NCBI RefSeq assembly: GCF_038181555.1
Contig: NZ_JBBWUA010000002.1
Coordinates: 248,001 to 312,000, forward strand
Source of the DNA: Desulfitobacterium sp038181555
GTDB taxonomy: Bacteria > Bacillota > Desulfitobacteriia > Desulfitobacteriales > Desulfitobacteriaceae
Length of the DNA stretch: 64,000 nucleotides
Direction: 5' to 3'
In this document: piece by piece, positions 17,608 to 26,630 of the stretch
Numbering within the stretch: the first letter of the stretch is position 1
How the letters are laid out: the number at the start of each line of letters is the position of its first letter
Notes under the pieces: generated by a model
What the model saw: the letters and a program-made list of their open reading frames with translations, nothing else
What the model was told of the DNA's origin: nothing
Database searches by the model: none
Position numbers and translations under genes: made by a program

Positions 17608-18615
17608 TTATATCATCCCGGCAATATAGGCGATAACTCCCAACACAGCACAAAGCAGGGAGGCTAGCCAAAAAACGATGACGACTTTCCACTCATGCCA
17701 ACCCACTAATTCATAGTGATGATGCAAGGGGCTCATCCGAAAGACCCGCTTACCGGTAGTTTGGAAAGAGATAACCTGAATAATAACCGAGATGGCTTCT
17801 ATCACATAAACACCACCAAGGATAAGGAGGATCAGTTCTGTTTTTGTCAGTACAGCTAAACCAACTAATGCCCCACCTAAAGCTAAGGAACCTGTATCAC
17901 CCATGAAAACGCGTGCCGGAAATTTGTTGAAACGCAAAAAGCCTAAGCATCCACCTGCTACGGCCGCAGCAAACACTGCAAGATCGGATTCATAAGCCAA
18001 AATTGCGACCCTACCCCCTTGGGTTGCCGCCAACCAAGCTATGGCCACATACCCTAGGGCACTGAACAAGGTCGTTCCTGCCGCTAAACCATCCAGTCCA
18101 TCGGTTAGATTCACAGCGTTGGTGATCCCTACAATGATTAAGGCAACAAAAGGATAGTAAAACAAGCCCAATTCCAGATGTATCGTGGTGAAAGGGATGA
18201 CGAGATCGGTCCCTCGACCTAAGTAGCGATTAGCCACCCAAGTGAGAAGGAAAGCAAGGGTAAATTGTCCTATTAATTTTTGGTAAGCTCTCAGCCCTAA
18301 AGACCTATGCATGACTACTTTGATAAAATCATCAATAAAACCAATTAGGCCGTATCCGAGCATCGAACTGACAACCAATACCATTTCTAAGGACGTTGGC
18401 TTTTCAGCAATAGTCAGGGCGCTTACCACAATTCCCACTAAAAAGATAATACCACCCATGGTGGGAGTGCCCGCCTTTGCGAGATGGCGTTTCGGGCCCT
18501 CCTCACGAATATTCTGCCCGAACTTCAACACCCGTAAAATTGGAATCAATAACGGCCCTAGTATTAATGTGATTATCAACGCTACAGCAGCAGCCAAAAA
18601 TATACGTTCAGACAT
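17608..18615 (-). CDS. mraY: Phospho-MurNAc-pentapeptide transferase MraY
   Basis: Integral membrane enzyme that moves phospho-MurNAc-pentapeptide from UMP to undecaprenyl phosphate, giving lipid I. The 335-residue protein has about ten membrane helices. Catalytic motifs GTPTMGGIIFL, IGFIDDFIKV (Mg-binding Asp pair), NLTDGLDGLAAG and the C-terminal HHHYELVGW loop are intact. It lies 21 bases downstream of murF and about 100 bases upstream of murD. Confidence 0.97.
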   Translation of the reverse strand: MSERIFLAAAVALIITLILGPLLIPILRVLKFGQNIREEGPKRHLAKAGTPTMGGIIFLVGIVVSALTIAEKPTSLEMVLVVSSMLGYGLIGFIDDFIKVVMHRSLGLRAYQKLIGQFTLAFLLTWVANRYLGRGTDLVIPFTTIHLELGLFYYPFVALIIVGITNAVNLTDGLDGLAAGTTLFSALGYVAIAWLAATQGGRVAILAYESDLAVFAAAVAGGCLGFLRFNKFPARVFMGDTGSLALGGALVGLAVLTKTELILLILGGVYVIEAISVIIQVISFQTTGKRVFRMSPLHHHYELVGWHEWKVVIVFWLASLLCAVLGVIAYIAGMI

Positions 18616-18636
18616 GGGTTATTCCTTCCTTTACTC

Positions 18637-20067
18637 CTAACCTCTACGAAGTGCTTCTGTCACTTCTTCCATTCTCATGCCACGGGAAGCTTTGATTAAG
18701 ACCCAAGTGCCTTGACTTAATCGGGCGAGTAACTCTTGCGCCTTCTTTATTGCTCCTGCACGTTCAGGAAAAGAATAGATCCTCTCTGGAGACAATCCTC
18801 TTGCAAGGGCCCCCCGAGCAGTTTCCTCGGCAAGCTTTCCTACGGTAATCAGCTCAGTAATTCCCAAGTCGGCTACAGCTTGCCCTACTTCATAATGGCC
18901 TTCCCGACTGGTCTCACCGAGTTCATACATCTCCCCTAAGATGGCTAGGGTTGATGCCCCTCCTCTTTCCCGCAAAACTTGCAAGGATGCCTTCATTGAG
19001 GTCGGATTGGCATTATATACATCGCTAATCAGAGTGCTTTCGTAGATACCCGGCTGTAGTTCTAGCCGCATCCTGGACAACTCCATAGTCGCCAAACCCT
19101 CACATCCCTCTTGAAGGGGGACCTCCAAGAGCATTCCTACACTAAGGGCTGCCAGAGAATCAAGCACATTGTGCTCTCCCGGTAGCGGTAATTTGACAGT
19201 TACCGGCGAAGTGAAAACAGGGACCTGACCCCAGTTTTCACTTTCCAAGGTGAAGTGGGTGCCTAGGGCTCCAAAGGGGGTTAGATTCAGTCCACGGAGA
19301 TTAGGCTTATGGAACTTCCCCGCTAAGCCATAGAAAAACTGCTTAACTGAGCTTTTTTGGGCGAGTTTCCCACTCCACTCATCCTCACTATTAAGCACAG
19401 CGAATCCCCCGGGAGGAAGCGCCTCAATTAACTCCCATTTAGCTCGGGCAATGTTTTCTTGAGTACCTAGTAGTTCCAAATGAGTTGTGCCTATATTGGT
19501 AATGACACCGATATCCGGGCGAGCAATACTACATAAAAAAGCAATTTGCCCTAATCCGCGCATACCCATCTCTAAAACAAGAATCTCCGTGTTCTCCGGT
19601 GCATTCAGGATGGTCATAGGAAAACCAAGCTCATTATTCTGATTCTCCAGATTCTTATGAACACGGTATTTTCGGCTGAGCACCGCTGCCACCATATCTT
19701 TTGTGGTGGTTTTGCCGTTGCTACCAGTGATAGCCACGACCTTGGCTCCCAACTGTCGGCTCCAGGATCGGGCTAGGGATTGCATAGCATCAAGGCACGA
19801 CTCCACTTGGATCAGCGCTTTTCCATCAGGAATAATAAAGGCAGGTCGGTTCTCTAAACGCTCTTTCTCAGCAATTACTACGCTAGCGCCTTTTTGCCAA
19901 GCTGCTTCTATATAATCATGCCCATCGACCTTTTCTCCCACCAGGGCAAAAAAGATATTCCCTTCCTTGGCTAGGCGACTGTCAATACAGCAGCCAAAAG
20001 CTAGGGCTTGAGAATTTCCCCATAATTCCTCTTTCAGTAATGCGGCAATCTTTTGGCTATCCCACAT
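18637..20067 (-). CDS. murF: UDP-MurNAc-tripeptide:D-Ala-D-Ala ligase MurF
   Basis: Mur ligase that adds the D-Ala-D-Ala dipeptide to finish the stem peptide. Motifs: N-domain SRLAKEGNIFFALVGEKVDGHDY, P-loop AITGSNGKTTTKDM, LEMGMRGLGQI, NIGTTHLELLGT and LISDVYNANPTSMKASL. The 476-residue length is normal. Its start overlaps the 3' end of murE by 11 bases, showing translational coupling. No feature suggests depsipeptide (D-Lac) specificity, but this cannot be read reliably by eye. Confidence 0.96.
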   Translation of the reverse strand: MWDSQKIAALLKEELWGNSQALAFGCCIDSRLAKEGNIFFALVGEKVDGHDYIEAAWQKGASVVIAEKERLENRPAFIIPDGKALIQVESCLDAMQSLARSWSRQLGAKVVAITGSNGKTTTKDMVAAVLSRKYRVHKNLENQNNELGFPMTILNAPENTEILVLEMGMRGLGQIAFLCSIARPDIGVITNIGTTHLELLGTQENIARAKWELIEALPPGGFAVLNSEDEWSGKLAQKSSVKQFFYGLAGKFHKPNLRGLNLTPFGALGTHFTLESENWGQVPVFTSPVTVKLPLPGEHNVLDSLAALSVGMLLEVPLQEGCEGLATMELSRMRLELQPGIYESTLISDVYNANPTSMKASLQVLRERGGASTLAILGEMYELGETSREGHYEVGQAVADLGITELITVGKLAEETARGALARGLSPERIYSFPERAGAIKKAQELLARLSQGTWVLIKASRGMRMEEVTEALRRG

Positions 20068-21544
20068 AACCCAGCCTCCTCAAGGCTTCCCGGGCGACTT
20101 CCCTGTCGTCAAAGGGCAATACTTCTTTACCGATAATCTGATAATCTTCATGGCCTTTCCCGGCTATGAGCACCGTATCTCCTTCTTTAGCAAGAATGAG
20201 GGCACATTCGATAGCTTCCTGTCGTTTGACATTAGCTGTATAATCAATTCCCTCAATCCCCTCCAAGATATCTTGGATAATCTGCCGAGGGTCTTCAGTA
20301 CGGGGGTTATCTGAAGTAACAATGACGTGATCACTGAGTTGCTCAGCGATAGCCCCCATTTGCGGGCGTTTCCCTTTATCCCGATCCCCTCCGCAGCCAA
20401 ATACCGTAATCAAGCGTCCTGGCGTAAACTCTAGCGCAGCTTGGCAGACATTAGCCAGCCCATCAGGAGTATGAGCATAATCCACAATCACTTGGAAGGG
20501 TTGCCCCATCCTTATACTCTCAAAGCGTCCCGGTACACCTTGAACATTAGCCAAGGCCCTTTTGACAAGCTCCGGACTGCGACCGCTCTCTACACCCCAA
20601 GCAAAGGCTGCTAACGCGTTATACACACTAAACATGCCCGGCGTTGTATAGTTCACTTGCTCTGTCCGTCCTTTAAAACGAACTGTAAAACTGACCCCGT
20701 CAGCAGTTAACTCAATATCCTCAGCACGATAATCCAGGTGAGCAGCTTTCACACCGTAGGTTACTACGGGAGCAGCCGCAACCTTAATTAATGTCTCTGC
20801 TGCCGGATCATCTCCGTTCACAACACCGATCTTTGGGCTTTTTGCTCCGCTAAGGCCGCTAAATAGTTTGGTTTTAGCCTGGAGGTATTCCTCCATTGTT
20901 TTATGATAATCTAAGTGATCTTGTGTCAAGTTTGTAAAAATCCCCGCATCAAATTCGCATCCCTTGACCCGGCCTAAATCTAGAGCATGGGAGGATACTT
21001 CCATGACCGCCAGCTGAACTTCCTCGTCCACCATTTCCTTCAGGAGCTTCTGAAGATCAATGGCCTCCGGAGTAGTGCGATTTCCCGGCAGCTCCCTTCC
21101 GGCAATGCGAGCCCCGAGGGTCCCTATTAGACCCACCTTTTTCCCTTCCTCAGCAACAATACGCTCCACCAGATAAGTAATGGTGGTTTTTCCGTTAGTA
21201 CCCGTAACGCCGATGACTTCCAACTTGCCGGCAGGATGATCATAAAGATTAGCAGCGATCTCGCCCATAACCTCGCGTACATGTTGTACTTGGAGCTGAG
21301 GCACATCCAGAGGGAGAACCCTTTCCACCAGTAAGGCAACTGCTCCATTTTCGATGGCCTTGGCCGCGAAGTCATGACCGTCCACGTTCATTCCGGGAAC
21401 ACAGGCATATATATCTCCCGGCTCAACCTGACGAGAATCCATAGAAATCCCTTGAATTAGGGTTTCTTGATCTCCGGTGCTCTTGATTATTTCGACACCA
21501 GTTAAAATCTCTGATAGTTTTTTTTGAACAGACTTCACCCTCAT
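20057..21544 (-). CDS. murE: UDP-MurNAc-L-Ala-D-Glu:meso-DAP ligase MurE
   Basis: Mur ligase adding the third residue of the stem peptide. P-loop GVTGTNGKTTITYL, N-domain DSRQVEPGDIYACVPGMNVDGHDF and the DNPRTEDP motif are visible. The DNPR sequence is the recognised determinant for meso-diaminopimelate, so an A1-gamma (DAP) peptidoglycan is predicted. The GTG at 21547 and ATG at 21544 are adjacent; AAAGG is better spaced for the ATG. The gene follows the PBP gene by about 50 bases. Confidence 0.96.
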   Translation of the reverse strand: MRVKSVQKKLSEILTGVEIIKSTGDQETLIQGISMDSRQVEPGDIYACVPGMNVDGHDFAAKAIENGAVALLVERVLPLDVPQLQVQHVREVMGEIAANLYDHPAGKLEVIGVTGTNGKTTITYLVERIVAEEGKKVGLIGTLGARIAGRELPGNRTTPEAIDLQKLLKEMVDEEVQLAVMEVSSHALDLGRVKGCEFDAGIFTNLTQDHLDYHKTMEEYLQAKTKLFSGLSGAKSPKIGVVNGDDPAAETLIKVAAAPVVTYGVKAAHLDYRAEDIELTADGVSFTVRFKGRTEQVNYTTPGMFSVYNALAAFAWGVESGRSPELVKRALANVQGVPGRFESIRMGQPFQVIVDYAHTPDGLANVCQAALEFTPGRLITVFGCGGDRDKGKRPQMGAIAEQLSDHVIVTSDNPRTEDPRQIIQDILEGIEGIDYTANVKRQEAIECALILAKEGDTVLIAGKGHEDYQIIGKEVLPFDDREVAREALRRLGYVG

Positions 21545-21594
21545 CACTACCTTTCAGCTCTAGTATAGACATTAAAAATTTATTGCAATCATTA

Positions 21595-23640
21595 TTATCT
21601 TAAGGGTAGCCTCCAGTTCATTTGCAGTAGAGTTGGAATATCCACATCCAGTTCTTCCTCGATAGCCCACCAATTTCCTGTCGTTGGAGAACCCGCCTCC
21701 GAACCAAGATAGACCAGAACTGATGATTGAGCTTCGACAAGTGAATCCGCATGGGGAATTTGATCCAAAACAATACTACCGTTTCCTTCGGTCATAATTG
21801 TAAACCCAGCCTTCTTAAGCTCCTTATCGGCTTCGGCATAAGTTAGACCCAGCACAGAAGGCACCTTTGCAGCCTTCTTAATCGGAGGAATAACCATATC
21901 TAGGCGTGGTTTGCCAAGGGTCAAAGGAGCTTTCATATCCATCTCCACATTTAAGTATTTCAAGGAGTCCAACAAAACTCCTCTTACAGGTGGGGCTGCT
22001 ACTGAACCTCCATAAAAAGGCACACCGTCAATCACGCAAAGAATGGCCAACTTCGGATTGTCCGCTGGGGCAAAGGCTATGAAGGAAGCTACATACTCCC
22101 CTTGGATATACGCCCCGTTAGCAACTTTCTGGGCGGTCCCAGTCTTACCTGCTACCCGATAGCCAGGCAGAAAGGCCCGATACCCCGTGCCATTAGTTAC
22201 TACAGACTCTAGCATCTGGCGGGCTGTTTTGGAGGTTTCTTCCTTAATCACGCGATGCACTTCCTGGGGCTCAAAGGACTCAATTACTTTTCCGGTGGGA
22301 CCCACAATCTCTTTGACTAATTGTGGCTTCATTAAGGTTCCACCATTTGCCACTGCTGAAACAGCTGTAAGAAGCTGAATCGCGGTCACATTATTGGTTT
22401 GCCCAATGGACATGGTGGCTAAATCTAAGGCGGTGGCTCTCTTCTTATTAGCTAAGATCCCCACAGCTTCTCCGGACATTTCGATTCCCGTCTTCTTGCC
22501 AAAGCCAAAATCAGCAAGGTACTTATAGAATTTATCTGTACCTAAACGCTGACCCATTTCCACAAAACCCGGGTTGCAGGAATTCTCAACCACTTGTGTG
22601 AAGGTCTGACTTCCATGTCCCCCATGCTTCCAGCAATGAACCGTTTTACCGAGGATGGTAATGCCACCCGGATCAAAGAAACCACCATTAGGGCTGATTT
22701 TCTTTTCTTCAAGAGCAGCTGCCAAGGTGATAATCTTGAAGGTCGATCCCGGCTCGTAGCCATTTTGGATGGCAATATTGCGTCGCGTACTTTGTTCATA
22801 ATTCTGGTAATAATTCGGGTCATAAGTAGGCGCTGATGCTAATGCCAAGACTTCCCCTGTATTGGGGTCCATAACAAGGATGGAGGCACTTTTGGGGGCT
22901 TGCCCGTTCATATTCGCTCCTTGTCCTGACATTAATTTCTGCAGTTCACGCTCGGCAAAAGCTTGGATATTCTTATCGATGGTCAAGCGCACCGTGTTGC
23001 CGTTTTTGGGCGTGACATACATCTGATTGGCAAACGGCAAAGGAATTCCATTGGCAGCAAACTCAGTCAAGACTGCCCCCGGCACACCAATCAACGCTGA
23101 ATCCCTAGTCAACTCTATTCCTTCCAACCCCTGGTTGTCAATCCCCGCAAAACCAATAATATGGGCAGCTAATGTCCCATTAGGATAATAACGCACACTA
23201 TCTTCGGTAACGCCGATCCCAGGTAGCTCTAAGGCTCGTACTTGAGTAGCAACTTCTGCAGTGACTCTTTTTTTCACATACTCAAGGGCCGAGCGCTTGG
23301 TGATTTTCTCAAGAACCTGCTCCGGCTGCATTTCCAGTATTCCTGATAAGGTGTGAGCAATTTCTTCAGCTCGTTTCGAAGACCTTACTTGAGCCGGAAC
23401 GGCATACACTGTCTCGGTGCTCACACTCATAGCGAGAACATCCCCATTGCGATCTTCAATATTACCCCTTTTGGCGGCAACCGGTACACCTCGGAAATGA
23501 CTTTCATCAGCCTTATCACTGAGAATTGCCCCTTGAGCTAATTGTACAAAGGCCAGCCGGACAATTAATACCACCAAAAAAGCACTTACACATAAAAAAA
23601 GAAAAGCGATACGTTTACGCATGACAACATAAGGACTCAA
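21595..23640 (-). CDS. Class B penicillin-binding protein with one PASTA domain (SpoVD/FtsI type)
   Basis: Septal or cortex transpeptidase that cross-links peptidoglycan with the SEDS partner. A short cytoplasmic tail and membrane helix (about 10-32) precede a PBP dimer domain (RGNIEDRNGDVLAMS) and the transpeptidase domain. Active-site motifs are STFK with Ser near 299, SCN near 354 and KTGTAQ near 495. A single PASTA domain lies near 585-655 (PSVLGLTYAEADKELKKAGF). The 681-residue size fits SpoVD, but this is the only class B PBP in the cluster, so it may also be the division enzyme. The TTG start is preceded by GGGGGTGGG. Confidence 0.9.
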   Translation of the reverse strand: MSPYVVMRKRIAFLFLCVSAFLVVLIVRLAFVQLAQGAILSDKADESHFRGVPVAAKRGNIEDRNGDVLAMSVSTETVYAVPAQVRSSKRAEEIAHTLSGILEMQPEQVLEKITKRSALEYVKKRVTAEVATQVRALELPGIGVTEDSVRYYPNGTLAAHIIGFAGIDNQGLEGIELTRDSALIGVPGAVLTEFAANGIPLPFANQMYVTPKNGNTVRLTIDKNIQAFAERELQKLMSGQGANMNGQAPKSASILVMDPNTGEVLALASAPTYDPNYYQNYEQSTRRNIAIQNGYEPGSTFKIITLAAALEEKKISPNGGFFDPGGITILGKTVHCWKHGGHGSQTFTQVVENSCNPGFVEMGQRLGTDKFYKYLADFGFGKKTGIEMSGEAVGILANKKRATALDLATMSIGQTNNVTAIQLLTAVSAVANGGTLMKPQLVKEIVGPTGKVIESFEPQEVHRVIKEETSKTARQMLESVVTNGTGYRAFLPGYRVAGKTGTAQKVANGAYIQGEYVASFIAFAPADNPKLAILCVIDGVPFYGGSVAAPPVRGVLLDSLKYLNVEMDMKAPLTLGKPRLDMVIPPIKKAAKVPSVLGLTYAEADKELKKAGFTIMTEGNGSIVLDQIPHADSLVEAQSSVLVYLGSEAGSPTTGNWWAIEEELDVDIPTLLQMNWRLPLR

Positions 23641-23692
23641 TGTCCCACCCCCTATTTTAGGGCGTCACCGTAAACTCTACCGCTTTTGTCTA

Positions 23693-24172
23693 TTATCGTT
23701 GTGTAGAAGCAAAGAAACTGGTAAATTTCTGCGATATTTGCTCAATTGCAGAAGGTTCTTGGACAACCTCTTCCTGTACGGCTGGAGCTGACTGGACGCC
23801 CTTTTCTATCTTGGCGACAGGTAATGTTCCAGCCACATAGACCGTTCCCGCAGGTTTTTCCATGCCCATGGCAAGTGCCGCACTTTCAATCCGACTTACG
23901 GAACGCAATTTATCCACTTGCGCTTCCAAGAGATCATTGTTCGCCTCAAGGGCCGTAATCTCTCTTTGCATTCCCCGAATTTGGGCTCCCTTAACCACCG
24001 TAAGATTAATGGTTTCCACAGCGAATACCGTTGCTAGGGTCACCACTAAGCTTAAAACAAGAATACTTTTCCAGTGAGAACGGGGCCTCTGGCGACGGAC
24101 GGGCCTTTTCGCTTTGCGGGGTAATTCCTCTATGGGCTGTTCCCATTCAATTTTTTCCTGCGCTACTACCAA
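23693..24172 (-). CDS. ftsL: FtsL-like cell division protein
   Basis: Small bitopic divisome protein: a basic cytoplasmic N-terminus (PRKAKRPVRRQRPR), one membrane helix (about SILVLSLVVTLATVFAV) and an extracellular coiled-coil (REITALEANNDLLEAQVDKLRS). An IESAALAMGMEKP segment typical of the FtsL/DivIC fold follows. The C-terminal 50 residues are longer and low in complexity. The in-frame TTG at 24205 lacks a binding site; TTG 24172 follows GGAGGAGG and was chosen. The position between rsmH and the PBP gene is the normal ftsL slot. Confidence 0.82.
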   Translation of the reverse strand: MVVAQEKIEWEQPIEELPRKAKRPVRRQRPRSHWKSILVLSLVVTLATVFAVETINLTVVKGAQIRGMQREITALEANNDLLEAQVDKLRSVSRIESAALAMGMEKPAGTVYVAGTLPVAKIEKGVQSAPAVQEEVVQEPSAIEQISQKFTSFFASTQR

Positions 24173-24213
24173 AGGTATTCCTCCTCCGTTCTCTTTATAC
24201 TTCAAATTCTAGT

Positions 24214-25146
24214 TCATAGTTTTTCGGCTATTCTCAGCTTGGCACTGCGGGCTCGAGGGTTTCCCTCAACCTCTTGAGAACTAGGTAAAATAGGTTTTCT
24301 ATTGATTAAACGCGCTAAAGGTTTTGCGTTACATTGACATATGGGAAAACTCGGAGGACAACTGCATCGCCCTAACCAAGAGTTCATCTTCTCTTTCACA
24401 ATGCGATCTTCCAAGGAGTGAAAGGTTATGACTCCTACCCTCCCACCGGGGGCAAGACAGCGTATAACCTGATCCAAGGTCCTTTCTAAGACTCCCAGCT
24501 CGTCGTTCACGGCAATTCTAAGAGCTTGAAAGGTTCTTTTCGCCGGATGAGGTCCTTCTCGGCGAGCCCCTGCCGGGATCGCTTTTTTAATAATATCTAC
24601 TAACTCCCCAGTGGTCTCGATCGAACCTTCCTCTCGAGCATTAACGATAAATTCAACGATCCGTTTCGACCATTTTTCTTCTCCATACTTCCAGAGGATC
24701 TCAGAGAGTTGTCCTGGGGTCCATTCGTTGACTATAACCTTTGCCGATATAGGATTCTGTGGATTCATCCGCATATCCAGTTCGGCGTCTTGCATATAAC
24801 TAAATCCCCGTTCAGCCTCATCTAACTGAGGAGATGATACCCCAAGATCAAAGAGAATACCTTGAACAGGCAAAAGCTCAAGAGATTGTAATGACTCTTC
24901 CAGGGATTCAAAGTTGCGATTGACCAAAAAAACTCGAGGGTCTTCCTTAAATTTAAGTCGTGCGTTGGCGATGGCTAAAGGATCTTGATCTAAACCCACC
25001 AGTTTGCCCGCGCTGCTTAGTTTAGACAATAGCAAAGTGCTATGTCCGGCACCTCCTAAAGTGCAATCCACATAAGTTCCGGAGGGATCCTTGATAACCC
25101 CTTCGACAGTTTCTTTTAACAAAACCGTGACATGATGAAACTCCAA
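24214..25146 (-). CDS. rsmH: 16S rRNA m4C1402 methyltransferase RsmH (MraW)
   Basis: SAM-dependent methyltransferase that N4-methylates C1402 of 16S rRNA. The 310-residue protein starts HHVTVLLKETVEG and has the SAM-binding loop YVDCTLGGAGHS, the LFDLGVSSPQLD motif, and the conserved AKRTFQALRIAVNDELG and ITFHSLEDRIVK blocks. The start codon is TTG with a GAGG nine bases upstream. It lies 17 bases downstream of mraZ, in the standard cluster order. Confidence 0.96.
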   Translation of the reverse strand: MEFHHVTVLLKETVEGVIKDPSGTYVDCTLGGAGHSTLLLSKLSSAGKLVGLDQDPLAIANARLKFKEDPRVFLVNRNFESLEESLQSLELLPVQGILFDLGVSSPQLDEAERGFSYMQDAELDMRMNPQNPISAKVIVNEWTPGQLSEILWKYGEEKWSKRIVEFIVNAREEGSIETTGELVDIIKKAIPAGARREGPHPAKRTFQALRIAVNDELGVLERTLDQVIRCLAPGGRVGVITFHSLEDRIVKEKMNSWLGRCSCPPSFPICQCNAKPLARLINRKPILPSSQEVEGNPRARSAKLRIAEKL

Positions 25147-25163
25147 AGCGTTCGACCTCTTCT

Positions 25164-25595
25164 CTATATTCCCAGGTTCACTAAAGACTCTGCTGCACTA
25201 GCATAGGCATCTTCAGCCTGACGAGAATAGTCTGCCCAAAGGCCTTGACTCCAAATCTCCACTCGTGAGGAGACTCCGACCAATACCACATCTTTATCAA
25301 GCTGGGCGTATTCACGCAAATTTGCTGGCAATAGAATTCTACCTTGCTTATCAATCTCGCATTCAGTGGCCCCGGAAAAAAAGAATCGGACAAATGCTCG
25401 TGCATCCTGTTGGGTAAAGGGTAAAGCGCGGAGTTTTTCTTCAAGGATCTTCCACTCCTCTTGAGGGTAAACAAAAAGACAGTGATCTAAGCCTTTCGTG
25501 GCAATAAATCGCTCGCCCAAGGCTTCTCGGAACTTTGACGGCACAATCAGCCGACCTTTTCCATCGATCGTATGGAGGTATTCCCCCATGAACAT
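25164..25595 (-). CDS. mraZ: Transcriptional regulator MraZ
   Basis: First gene of the dcw cluster. It has two SpoVT/AbrB-like swapped-hairpin domains: MFMGEYLHTIDGKGRLIVPSK and CEIDKQGRILLPANLR. MraZ forms a ring and binds direct repeats upstream of its own gene to regulate the cluster. Such repeats are present here (see the next entry). The 143-residue length and the MFMGEY start are typical; GGGGTGA provides the ribosome binding site, overlapping the last repeat. Confidence 0.96.
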   Translation of the reverse strand: MFMGEYLHTIDGKGRLIVPSKFREALGERFIATKGLDHCLFVYPQEEWKILEEKLRALPFTQQDARAFVRFFFSGATECEIDKQGRILLPANLREYAQLDKDVVLVGVSSRVEIWSQGLWADYSRQAEDAYASAAESLVNLGI

Positions 25596-25602
25596 GTTCT
25601 TT

Positions 25603-25653
25603 CACCCCACAGCGTACGCACTTTGCTCCACTTTACTCCACTTTACCCCACTT
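25603..25653 (-). promoter_or_regulatory. MraZ-box direct repeats upstream of mraZ
   Basis: On the minus strand the words GTGGGG, GTGGAG, GTGGAG, GTGCGT and GTGGGG recur; the first four are spaced exactly ten bases apart, and the last sits just before the mraZ start. MraZ is known to bind TGGGN-type direct repeats with about ten-base periodicity in the mraZ leader, so autoregulation is expected. I could not identify a convincing -35/-10 upstream. Confidence 0.7.
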
Positions 25654-25769
25654 ATTCTCCATTCGGAGGGATATTCCTTCTTTCTGTCTCCTCTTTTTAA
25701 GAAAAAGTTTGAAATAGGGAAGAAAGTCCTAGTCCGGGAGAACGGGTCACTAGCCCATCCGCTAATGCT

Positions 25770-26195
25770 GAAAAGTTTGGGTCGAGTAGCTTCTCACACA
25801 TCGGACCTTCGGGCGTGAGCTCCTGAAACCAACCTGCGCCGCTAAGTTCATGTTTGTAGCAGGGCGGCTTGAGCGAAACCATTCACTGGATGGTTTCGTC
25901 ACTGGAGGCTTTCTTCTTCGGATCTCACGTACTCAGTAGCTACAGGGCCACCTCACTTCGATTTCGGGGAGAATCCTCGGCGGGTAAGCATCATCGGTGG
26001 ATTCCGCCTCGGCGAAAATGTCCACTGGACACTTTCGTTGCCAAACCCTTTTGCTTTCTGCATGTGAACCGGCGGCGCCGCTAAACAAGTGCGAAAGGCT
26101 CGCCCGCCTTTCGTCCCGAAATCCTCGTTCGCTTAACAGCCCCTCCGCTAAAATCGTTCACTATTGTGTGAGAAGCTACGCTTACGGGTCTTTTC
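25770..26195 (-). repeat. Large structured intergenic element, variant C (minus orientation)
   Basis: It is bounded by the inverted repeat GTAGCTTCTCACACA/TGTGTGAGAAGCTAC and outer GAAAAG/CTTTTC, the same ends as copies E and G. The inside is about 350 bases and differs: it lacks the AGGAC-loop hairpin. It holds two similar hairpins of type CGAAA...TCCAGTG...TTTCG (25874-25898 and 26013-26037). It also holds a module (25828-25870) that matches copy F: CAAGCCGC paired with GCGGCGCAGGT. Frames running through it look spurious. Confidence 0.68.
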
Positions 26196-26287
26196 AAGAT
26201 AGGTTTTGGGGAAATATGGATTGGGGCCAGACAAGGAAACCGGGCCTTCAACTTGACTGCACCACTAAGATTTAGACTGAAGCCAAT
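26196..26287. other. Spacer between elements C and D
   Basis: There is no gene. An imperfect inverted repeat GGATTGG/CCAATCC is present (about 26218-26290), which may extend element D or belong to a separate hairpin. Confidence 0.4.
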
Positions 26288-26529
26288 CCCCAGAAACATC
26301 CCAAGGATTTTGATTTACAGCAGAGAACGGCTTCTAAGCGAGCAACTACCCGTTCTTCGCGAAAAGCACACAGCGGAGTCGGGTTGGAAACAGGACGTTT
26401 CCAACCGGCTACGAGGCATGAGCCGATTTAGCCGGCGTCCCGACGGAGCGAAGTGCTTGAGCATTAGAACGGGTGCGCGCAGCTTACAGAGTGAACGCGT
26501 AAAGCAAAATCCTGGAGACTTCTCTGGGG
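26288..26529 (+). repeat. Structured intergenic element, copy D
   Basis: Its nested stems from outside in are CCCCAGA/TCTGGGG, AGGATTTTGATTTAC/GTAAAGCAAAATCCT, AAGC/GCTT, ACCCGTTCT/AGAACGGGT, AAGCAC/GTGCTT and TCGGG/CCCGA. Two hairpins close the structure: GGTTGGAAAC with loop AGGAC (26382-26406), and CCGGC/GCCGG enclosing GAGGCATGAGCCGATTTA. It lies upstream of mraZ, between element C and the NCS2 terminator. Confidence 0.82.
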
Positions 26530-26553
26530 CAATAGCCCTGTCCCAATCCCAAC

Positions 26554-26600
26554 AAAAAAAGAGAGGATGGCAAACTGCTTTGAAAGCAGCTTGCCATCCT
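26554..26600 (-). terminator. Terminator of the NCS2 permease gene
   Basis: A long near-perfect stem (AGGATGGCAA...TTGCCATCCT) is followed on the minus strand by TCTCTTTTTTT. It is a strong rho-independent terminator isolating the permease from the dcw cluster. Confidence 0.9.
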
Positions 26601-26630
26601 CCCTGAGTCAGGCTAATTGAATCTTTGCGT

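Noticed and set aside
25697..26299. Several open frames across the mraZ-NCS2 gap
   Set aside because: They coincide with the stems of elements C and D, overlap each other on both strands, and resemble no known protein.
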